Positions 42,144-49,130 of a stretch of 64,000 bases of DNA are shown here, piece by piece (position 1 is the stretch's first letter; the number at the start of each line of letters is the position of its first letter). The position numbers and the translations under genes are program-made. Source of the stretch: an uncultured Porphyromonadaceae bacterium (GTDB lineage Bacteria; Bacteroidota; Bacteroidia; Bacteroidales; Muribaculaceae). The stretch spans positions 19,129 through 83,128 of the forward strand of contig CABUIC010000011.1 in the NCBI GenBank assembly GCA_902491515.1. The letters are read 5' to 3'. The notes beneath the pieces are model-generated. The model had not been told where the DNA came from. It made no database searches and saw only the letters and a list, made by a program, of their open reading frames with translations.

Positions 42144-42572
42144 ATTCCCGCAGGCATATTAAGTGAAAAATGCTTGGGAAATATCTACCGACGGAATTGA
42201 AGTGAAGAGGAAAGCCACGGCTCTTTCATTTAAAATTAAATAAATGAGATTCACTTACCCGGTTCAATGCGAATCGTGTAAATTTTCTATATTGAATGTC
42301 CGTGATTTATATTTTGTCAAAGTCTGATTTTTTCATTTTTGATTCAAAAAACGCAAGAGTTTCGTAAAACTCATCGAGACATGTCTCATAATGCCTGCGA
42401 CGCCTTTTGTTTTGTCGAGATAGGTCCGGGTCTCAATCCTTCCGTGTCCGAGTGCGGAGCTCCCGTATTTGAATACACCGGCGTGGGCGCCTTGATGCTA
42501 TCGTTCGTCCTATACCGGGAAAATCCGCTGACCCGTTTTTTGCGCGTTTTTGGGACTTCGTCGCGGCGGGGA
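42144..42572. other. Non-coding region with an AT-rich segment and an unexplained coding-like block
   Basis: About 430 bases. The part 42170-42350 is much AT-richer than its surroundings. The minus strand from about 42510 to 42330 reads without stops as a peptide including 'VFKYGSSALGHGRIETRTYL' and 'GVAGIMRHVSMSFTKLLRF', ending at a TGA, with no proper start. A 12-base palindrome GAGACATGTCTC lies at 42376-42387. I recall similar peptides among small Bacteroidales hypotheticals but cannot verify this. It may be a decayed element or a repeat; I do not call a gene. Confidence 0.4.
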
Positions 42573-42604
42573 TTTGGCGGGGTGGGGGATTTTTTGTAAA
42601 TTTG
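42573..42604 (+). promoter_or_regulatory. Promoter of the first CotH gene
   Basis: TTTG (42573-42576), exactly 20 bases, TAAATTTG (42597-42604), 54 bases before the ATG. Confidence 0.82.
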
Positions 42605-42658
42605 TGGTGTTTATGTGAGCTTTTTTTCTGATTTAAACAATAAATTCCATCTATATCC

Positions 42659-44866
42659 ATGAAAATCAAGAGCTTATTTTTAGGCGCGCTTGCGGCGGTC
42701 ATGGCATTCGGGGCCTCGGCGGCTGATTATAGCCTTGACAGCGAGGGTTATCCCGTGATGTATGTCCGCGGGTCGATGACCAACGGCTGGGCGGCGCAGG
42801 ATGCCTATCGCTTTACGCGTACGGGCGACAATTACAGTCTCACACTTCCCTCCCTCGACGGGCAGTTCAAGATTTCGGCCGACGAGTGGACCCTCAATTA
42901 CGGGGAGGCCTGCGAAATCACGAAGACCGCGACGGTGAAGGCTCAGATGAACGGCGGCAACTTCTCGGTCTCGGGGCTGAAGGACGTGACTATTTCCTTC
43001 ACGCTGGGCAAGGACAATTTCCCGCAGACGACCGCGGTCCGCTTCGTGGTGCCGGGTACGGTCGAGGACCCGGAGCCGGAGCCCTCTACGGGCATTTCGG
43101 GCTCGCTGCCGGTGCTCTACATCAACGTCTACTCCGACGAGGCCAAGACCGAGCTTGACAACGAGGTAATCAGCAAGGACCTCGCGCACAAGGACTATTT
43201 CTCGAACGCCGAATACTGGCTGGATGTCAATGGCTGCCAGTGGCTGATTGACGAGGGCCCGAAGAATGTGGGCTCCAAGGAAGAGCCTCTGCCCCTCGAA
43301 ATCAAGGCCCGCGGCAACTATACGCGTCTGGCTTATGCCAAGAAGCCTTTCAAGCTGAAGCTCGGCAAGAAGCAGAGTCTCCTCGGCATGAGCAAGAGCA
43401 AGCATTACGCCATCCTGGCGCATGCGGACGACGGCTACGGCTATCTCCGCAATTTCACGGGCTTCAACCTCGGACGCCGCATCGGTCTTCCCTGGACTCC
43501 CTGGCAGCAGCCGGTTGAGGTGGTGATCAACGGCGACTACCGCGGCCTATACTTCCTCACGGAGAGCATCCGTATCGAGGAAGAGCGCGTGAACATCACG
43601 GAGCTTGACGTCAACGTGGCCGAGCCCGAGCTCATTTCCGGCGGCTACATTGTGGAGCTCGACAACTACGACGAGGAGAACCAGATTCGCATGGAGGAGA
43701 AAACCTGCGCCGGGCTTCCCGCCACTGACGTTCTCCGCATCACCTGGGACACTCCCGAGGAGTACTCCGATCTTCAGAAGCGCTTCGTCAAGGACCAGTT
43801 CACGGCCATGAACAATGCCGTAGGCACCGCCGACAAGAACGATGACCTCTGGAAATACATGGACATGGACGACGCCGTGCGCTACTACATCGTCGAGGAG
43901 CTCATCTCCCACACAGAGGCCTATCACGGCTCGACATATCTCTTCCGCGACCGCGGCGAGGGCCAGAAATGGCACTTCTCGCCTCTCTGGGACTGCGGCA
44001 ACGGCTTCAACGGTCCGGCTGACCAGTTCTTCTACAATGCATCGGGCTTCGGCGCCACGTGGATTCCCTCTATCCGTCACAACGAGTCCTTCAACAAGCG
44101 GCTCCGCGACACATGGGCCTGGTTCATGAACAACGGCTTCAAGGGTATTTACGAGGACATGGAGAGCTACGCCACGCGCATCCAGGCGGCGGCCAAAGCC
44201 GACCGCAAGCGCTGGAAGGACGCTCCGCTGCCAGAATACCCGTCATCCTGGCCCGTGGTCGACAATACCGACATGACCGGCCGTCTCCAGGCCGCTACCG
44301 CCAAGCTTTCGGGCAAGGTCGAATGGCTGAAGGGTCAGTTCGGCGACTTTACGGCGACTCCGTCGGCTTCCGAGCCCGTGCGCGACGCCACTCCCGCCGC
44401 TCCGCTGCCCGCTTACGCTAAGGCCGAGGGCTGGACGTCGGTTTACTTCATTGACTCCACCGAGACGCCCTGGGAGCAGGTGTATGTCTATATGTGGGGC
44501 GGCGAACCCAACTACGAGGGCTTCGGGGCATGGCCCGGCACGGCGATGACCGCCACGACTTTCGACGGCAAGCCCGCATGGGAGCTGAAGTTCGCCCCTG
44601 CCGACATGAATGTCTCGGACGCTTCCAAGCTGATTTTCAATGACGGTGTAGGCGGTGTGGGCCGTCAGACCGACAGCTTCGGCTACGTCGAGGGCGGAGT
44701 ATACAACCGCGAGGGATTCATCTCGGGCATCGGCTCGGTAACTGTCGGCGACAACAACGCTCCCGTCGAGTTCTACAATCTTCAGGGCATGCGCGTAAGC
44801 GCTCCGCGCACCGGAGAGACCTATATCCGCGTGTGCGGCGACGATGCCGTGAAGGTAAGGATGTAA
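42659..44866 (+). CDS. Secreted CotH-kinase protein with CBM26-like starch-binding module
   Basis: 735 residues. A signal peptide (MKIKSLFLGALAAVMAFGASA) is followed by a small N-terminal beta domain (about 25-125, 'YPVMYVRGSMTNGWAAQDAYRF'-type, like SusE/F-type binding modules; quoted in part). A CotH atypical kinase domain spans about 150-570: 'KKPFKLKLGKKQSLLG', 'ILAHADDGYGYLRNF', 'VVINGDYRGLYFLTESI', 'SGGYIVELDNYDE' and the DFG-like 'FSPLWDCGNGFNG'. A CBM26-like module (about 594-690) shows 'YVYMWGGEPNYEGFGAWPG'. The last residues are 'YNLQGMRV...GETYIRV'. CotH proteins transfer phosphate to Ser; here the metal-binding Asp of WDCG is kept. Own promoter and terminator. Confidence 0.85.
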   Translation: MKIKSLFLGALAAVMAFGASAADYSLDSEGYPVMYVRGSMTNGWAAQDAYRFTRTGDNYSLTLPSLDGQFKISADEWTLNYGEACEITKTATVKAQMNGGNFSVSGLKDVTISFTLGKDNFPQTTAVRFVVPGTVEDPEPEPSTGISGSLPVLYINVYSDEAKTELDNEVISKDLAHKDYFSNAEYWLDVNGCQWLIDEGPKNVGSKEEPLPLEIKARGNYTRLAYAKKPFKLKLGKKQSLLGMSKSKHYAILAHADDGYGYLRNFTGFNLGRRIGLPWTPWQQPVEVVINGDYRGLYFLTESIRIEEERVNITELDVNVAEPELISGGYIVELDNYDEENQIRMEEKTCAGLPATDVLRITWDTPEEYSDLQKRFVKDQFTAMNNAVGTADKNDDLWKYMDMDDAVRYYIVEELISHTEAYHGSTYLFRDRGEGQKWHFSPLWDCGNGFNGPADQFFYNASGFGATWIPSIRHNESFNKRLRDTWAWFMNNGFKGIYEDMESYATRIQAAAKADRKRWKDAPLPEYPSSWPVVDNTDMTGRLQAATAKLSGKVEWLKGQFGDFTATPSASEPVRDATPAAPLPAYAKAEGWTSVYFIDSTETPWEQVYVYMWGGEPNYEGFGAWPGTAMTATTFDGKPAWELKFAPADMNVSDASKLIFNDGVGGVGRQTDSFGYVEGGVYNREGFISGIGSVTVGDNNAPVEFYNLQGMRVSAPRTGETYIRVCGDDAVKVRM

Positions 44867-44891
44867 GACTGACATAGATTGAACCCCCTGT

Positions 44892-44951
44892 CCCTGCTTC
44901 CCGGCAGGGCGCTATCTTGCCGCACACTCCTGCTTTTTTTGGAGTGTGCGG
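44892..44951 (+). terminator. Double hairpin after the first CotH gene
   Basis: CCCTGC-TTCCCG-GCAGGG (44892-44909) is followed by a perfect 11-pair stem, CCGCACACTCC and GGAGTGTGCGG (44920-44951), whose loop holds T7. The -33 box of the next promoter (44938-44941) lies inside this second hairpin. Confidence 0.75.
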
Positions 44952-44969
44952 ATATTTTTAGTATCTTTG
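44938..44969 (+). promoter_or_regulatory. Promoter of the double-CotH gene
   Basis: TTTG (44938-44941), exactly 20 bases, TATCTTTG (44962-44969), 57 bases before the ATG. The -33 box is built into the terminator hairpin of the upstream gene. Confidence 0.8.
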
Positions 44970-45026
44970 TAAATTCGGAATAGCGATATTCGGTGATTCA
45001 TAACAACAATAAACCAACAAACAATC

Positions 45027-48000
45027 ATGAAAATCAAAAGGTTACTCTTGGGGGCGCTTGCTGCCGTGATGGCGTGCGGAGCTTCCATAGCCCAAAATTA
45101 CAACGTCACCAAGGACGATGAGGGCTACCCCGTGATGTACATCAAGGGGACAATGACCAACAACTGGAACGCGATAGAAGCCTACCGTTTCACGCGTACC
45201 GGAGATAATTACACGATAACTCTTGCTTCTCTCGACGGCGAGTTCAAGATTTCCGCTAAGGAGTGGGACTTCAACTACGGGGCCGGCAGTACGATTTTCA
45301 AAAGCACGACGGTGAGCGCTTCCGTCGACGGAGCTAATTTCGTAGCCGACAATCTGAAGGATGTCACCATCTCCTTCACTCTCGGCAAGGACGCGTACAC
45401 CAACCCCAACGACATAACTTTCACCGTCCCCGGAGGCGACGACCCGGACCCACTGCCCGGTCCCGCTACCGGAATGTCCGGCAAGCTTCCGGTTCTCTAC
45501 ATCAACGTTTATACCGACACACTCAAAACCACTCTCAACAACGAGATAATCAGCCGCAACCTCGACCATAAGAATTATTTCTCGAACGCTGAGTACTGGC
45601 TCGACGTGAACGACTGCCAGTGGCTCATCGACGAAGGCGCCGCCAGCATCGGCTCGAAGGATGCTCCCCTGCCTCTCGAAATCAAGGCCCGCGGCAATTT
45701 CACGCGCAAGGCCTTCGCCAAGAAGCCCTTCAAGCTGAAGCTCGGCAAGAAGCAGAGCCTTCTCGGCCTCTCCAAGAGCAGGCACTTCGCCATTCTGGCC
45801 CACGCCGACGATGACTACGGCTATCTCCGCAACTTCACGGGCCTCAACCTCGGGCGCCGCATGGGTCTTCCCTGGACCCCGTGGCAGCAGCCGGTGGAAG
45901 TGGTAATCAACGGCGACTACCGCGGACTCTACTTCCTCACGGAGAGCATCCGCGTGGGCGACGGCCGCGTCCCCGCCGAAGAGCTCGACGACAACTGCAT
46001 GGACCCCGCGCTCCTCTCGGGCGGCTACCTCGTGGAGCTGGACAATTACGACGAGACAAACCAGATCAAGATGGAAGAGAAGAGCTGCGCCGGGGGCCAG
46101 AGGCTCGACATGCTGCGCATCACCTGGGACACTCCCGAAGAATACTCTGAACTTCAGAAGCGCTTCGTCACCGAGCAGTTCACGGCCATGAACGATGCCG
46201 TAGGCTCTGCCAACAGTTCCGACGAGCTCTGGCGCTACATGGACATGGACGATGCCGCGCGCTACTACCTCGTTGAGGAAATCATCTCACATTGGGAGGC
46301 CTATCACGGCTCCACCTATATGTTCCGCGACCGCGGCGAAGGCAAGAAATGGCATTTCTCGCCCCTCTGGGACTGCGGCAACGCCTTCAACGGCGCCACC
46401 GACAAATTCTTCTACAACTGCGACCAGTTCGGCAACACCTGGATTCCCTCCATGCGCGAGAACGCCGCCTTCAACGCCAAAGTGCGCGAGACCTGGGCCT
46501 GGTTCATGAAGAACAAGTACCCCGGCATCGAGGACGACATGCGCGCCTACGCCGACCACATCAAGGAGGCCGCCAAGGCCGACCGCGCCCGCTGGAAGGA
46601 CGCCCCCAGGCCCTCCATCAGCGGAGCCCGCGACGTTGTCGACAACACCGACATGGATTCCAGGCTCCAGAACGCGCTCAATCACCTCAATGCCAAGACC
46701 GCGTGGCTTAAAACCCAGTTCGGCGAGTACGCCGACGCTTCTGAGGCCGAACCCGCCCGCGACAACACCGAGCCCGCTCCGCTGCCCGACTACGTAAAAC
46801 CTGGTTCCGATCCCTACGAGACCTATCCGGACATGTATATCCGCGGAACGATGACAGGTGCCGACTGGGGCATCAACGAGGCGTACAAGATGACCCGCGA
46901 GGGCAAGACTTATACCATCAACCTCGAATCCCTCGACGGAGAATTCAAGATTGGCAACAGCGACTGGACCGTAAACTACGGGCCCGAGACGCCCGTCACC
47001 GTCACCGGTAACAAGAGCCTTCCCGTGAATAAAGGAGGCAAGAACATCACAGCCTCCGGCCTTCAGAACGTGACAATCTCTTTCGATCTCAATCTCGGAG
47101 CCGACGGAGAGGTCCAGGCCAGCACTCTTGTGATTACCGTGCCTGAAATTCCGGCCACCGGCATGTCGGGCACGCTCCCCGTGCTCTACATCAACGTCTA
47201 CACCGACGAGACAAAGACCGAATACAACAACGAGGTCATCGACAAGAATCTCAACCACAAGAATTATTTCTCGAACGCTGAGTACTGGCTCGACGTGAAC
47301 GACTGCCAGTGGCTCATCGACGAAGGCGCCGCCAGCATCGGCTCGAAGGATGCGCCCCTGCCTCTCAAAATCAAGGCCCGCGGCAACTTCACGCGTCAGG
47401 GCTTCGCCAAGAAGCCCTTCAAGCTGAAGCTCGGCGCAGAGCAGAGCCTTCTCGGCCTCTCCAAGAGCGAGCACTTCGCCATTCTGGCCCACGCCGACGA
47501 CAACTACGGCTATCTGCGCAACTTCACCGGCTTCTGGCTGGGCCGCGCGATAGGGCTCCCCTGGACCCCGTGGCAGCAGCCCGTTGAAGTCGTTATCAAC
47601 AACAACTACCGCGGCCTCTACTTCCTCACCGAGAGCATCCGTATAGAGACAGACCGCGTGAACATCACGAAGCTCGAAGACCTTGTCGACGACCAGGCTC
47701 TCGTTTCCGGCGGCTACCTCGTGGAGCTCGACAACTACGACGAGCCCAACCAGATAAGCATGGAGGAAAAGAGCTGTGTATATGTCCCGCATATCGACCG
47801 GCTCCGCGTCACCTGGGACACTCCCAAAGACTACTCCGAGACGCAGAAGCGCTTCGTCACCGAGCAGTTCACGGCCATGAACGACGCCGTCGGCTCTGCC
47901 AACACTTCCGACGAGCTCTGGCGCTACATGGACATGGACGATGCCGCGCGCTACTACCTTGTTGAGGAAATCATCTCCCACTACGAGGCCTACCACGGCT

Positions 48001-48983
48001 CGACCTATCTCTTCCGCGACCGCGGAAACGGTCAGAAATGGCACTTCTCGCCCCTATGGGACTGCGGCCACGCCTTCGACGGCGCTACCGACCGCTTCCT
48101 CTACAACAACGACGGATCATACGGCAACACATGGATTCCCTCGATCCGCCAGAACTCCAAGTTCAACAACAAGGTCAAGGCCACCTGGCTGTGGTTCATG
48201 AACAACGGCTATACCGGCCTCAAGGACGCCATGACCGCCTATGCCGGCCACATCGCCGAGGCCGCGAAGGCCGACCGCGCCCGATGGAAGGACGCCGAGC
48301 GTCCCGATTATAATAACGCCCAGGACATCGTCGACAACTCCGATATGCAGGGGCGCCTCGCTGCGGCAATCGCCCACCTCGACGCCAAGACGTCCTGGCT
48401 CAAGACTCAGTTCGGCGACTATGCCGTCGTTACCGATGCCTCCGAGCCCGCGAAGGACACCACCGAGGCCGCTCCCCTCCCGTCCTATGCCAATCCCAAT
48501 CCCGATGTTCCAGACGATTCCGTGGTGATGTACTACTACGACTACCACAGCTGGAACGAGGTCTACGCCTACATCTGGGGCGGAGGCGACGATGTGAATG
48601 ACCAGATGCTCGGCGCGTGGCCCGGCACGAAGATGAAGGACGAGCTCGCCGGGACCATGCAGATGCGTCCTCTGGTCGCAGCGCGTGAGGTCGGATTCTA
48701 CTCCGTAAAATTCACGCCCTCCACCGAGCTCAACGAAAAGCATCGGGTGATTTTCAACAACGGAAACTCCGGCACCGGCAATGAGACCAAGAGCTTCCAG
48801 GCCAAGGCCAACTACATCTACAACGACCAGGGCATCCTCACGCGCATCGACGGCGTGAGCGTCGACGCCGCCGACGCCGCACCCGAGTACTACAGCCTCC
48901 AGGGCATACGGGTGGCCGAGCCGCGCCGCGGCGAGTTCTACATCCGCGTGTTCAACGGCAATGCCACGCGCATCCGCTACTGA
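45027..48983 (+). CDS. Secreted protein with two tandem CotH-kinase domains and a CBM26-like module
   Basis: 1318 residues. A signal peptide almost identical to that of the upstream paralogue is followed by unit 1 (small beta domain about 30-125, CotH about 145-590), unit 2 (beta domain about 600-705, CotH about 710-1150), a CBM26-like module (about 1166-1272, 'DYHSWNEVYAYIWGGG...GAWPGTKM') and the tail 'YYSLQGIRV...GEFYIRV'. Both CotH copies keep 'FAKKPFKLKLG', 'RNFTG', 'RGLYFLTESIR' and 'FSPLWDCG(N/H)AF(N/D)G'. Both therefore look potentially active, although kinase activity is inferred from family. The units align with a constant offset of 563 codons. Its own promoter and terminator isolate it; high C at third positions suggests strong expression. 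Confidence 0.87.
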   Translation: MKIKRLLLGALAAVMACGASIAQNYNVTKDDEGYPVMYIKGTMTNNWNAIEAYRFTRTGDNYTITLASLDGEFKISAKEWDFNYGAGSTIFKSTTVSASVDGANFVADNLKDVTISFTLGKDAYTNPNDITFTVPGGDDPDPLPGPATGMSGKLPVLYINVYTDTLKTTLNNEIISRNLDHKNYFSNAEYWLDVNDCQWLIDEGAASIGSKDAPLPLEIKARGNFTRKAFAKKPFKLKLGKKQSLLGLSKSRHFAILAHADDDYGYLRNFTGLNLGRRMGLPWTPWQQPVEVVINGDYRGLYFLTESIRVGDGRVPAEELDDNCMDPALLSGGYLVELDNYDETNQIKMEEKSCAGGQRLDMLRITWDTPEEYSELQKRFVTEQFTAMNDAVGSANSSDELWRYMDMDDAARYYLVEEIISHWEAYHGSTYMFRDRGEGKKWHFSPLWDCGNAFNGATDKFFYNCDQFGNTWIPSMRENAAFNAKVRETWAWFMKNKYPGIEDDMRAYADHIKEAAKADRARWKDAPRPSISGARDVVDNTDMDSRLQNALNHLNAKTAWLKTQFGEYADASEAEPARDNTEPAPLPDYVKPGSDPYETYPDMYIRGTMTGADWGINEAYKMTREGKTYTINLESLDGEFKIGNSDWTVNYGPETPVTVTGNKSLPVNKGGKNITASGLQNVTISFDLNLGADGEVQASTLVITVPEIPATGMSGTLPVLYINVYTDETKTEYNNEVIDKNLNHKNYFSNAEYWLDVNDCQWLIDEGAASIGSKDAPLPLKIKARGNFTRQGFAKKPFKLKLGAEQSLLGLSKSEHFAILAHADDNYGYLRNFTGFWLGRAIGLPWTPWQQPVEVVINNNYRGLYFLTESIRIETDRVNITKLEDLVDDQALVSGGYLVELDNYDEPNQISMEEKSCVYVPHIDRLRVTWDTPKDYSETQKRFVTEQFTAMNDAVGSANTSDELWRYMDMDDAARYYLVEEIISHYEAYHGSTYLFRDRGNGQKWHFSPLWDCGHAFDGATDRFLYNNDGSYGNTWIPSIRQNSKFNNKVKATWLWFMNNGYTGLKDAMTAYAGHIAEAAKADRARWKDAERPDYNNAQDIVDNSDMQGRLAAAIAHLDAKTSWLKTQFGDYAVVTDASEPAKDTTEAAPLPSYANPNPDVPDDSVVMYYYDYHSWNEVYAYIWGGGDDVNDQMLGAWPGTKMKDELAGTMQMRPLVAAREVGFYSVKFTPSTELNEKHRVIFNNGNSGTGNETKSFQAKANYIYNDQGILTRIDGVSVDAADAAPEYYSLQGIRVAEPRRGEFYIRVFNGNATRIRY
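45117..48475 (+). repeat. Intragenic tandem duplication, offset 1689 bases
   Basis: Unit 1 runs from about 45117 to 46790 and unit 2 from about 46824 to 48475. A block of about 95 bases starting near 45572 is essentially identical to one starting near 47261 (offset 1689 = 563 codons), while flanks differ more. This suggests duplication followed by local gene conversion or strong constraint. Confidence 0.8.
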
Positions 48984-49010
48984 ATAATTCAATGAAACTC
49001 AATCTCCTAA

Positions 49011-49044
49011 GCTCCCGGCGCCCTGCGGCGTCGGGAGCTTTTTT
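49011..49044 (+). terminator. Terminator of the double-CotH gene
   Basis: GCTCCCGGCGCC - CTGC - GGCGTCGGGAGC, a 12-pair stem with one G-T pair and a tetraloop, followed by T6. Confidence 0.9.
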
Positions 49045-49053
49045 CGCTCGGAT

Positions 49054-49084
49054 TTTGAGATTTGCTTTTTTTTTGGTAAATTTG
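49054..49084 (+). promoter_or_regulatory. Promoter of the alpha-amylase gene
   Basis: TTTG (49054-49057), 19 bases, TAAATTTG (49077-49084), 46 bases before the ATG; it begins ten bases after the upstream terminator. Confidence 0.75.
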
Positions 49085-49130
49085 CAGATATTTCAACCAT
49101 ATCATTAACTTACTTATTTCTCAAACTACC

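Noticed and set aside
42339..42599. Plus-strand 86-codon frame upstream of the first CotH gene
   Set aside because: It runs into the promoter of the CotH gene, has no recognisable motif and no suitable promoter of its own.
46287..48044. Minus-strand frame of about 585 codons opposite the double-CotH gene
   Set aside because: Its Val/Gly/Asp-rich repeats just mirror the duplicated CotH units on the other strand.
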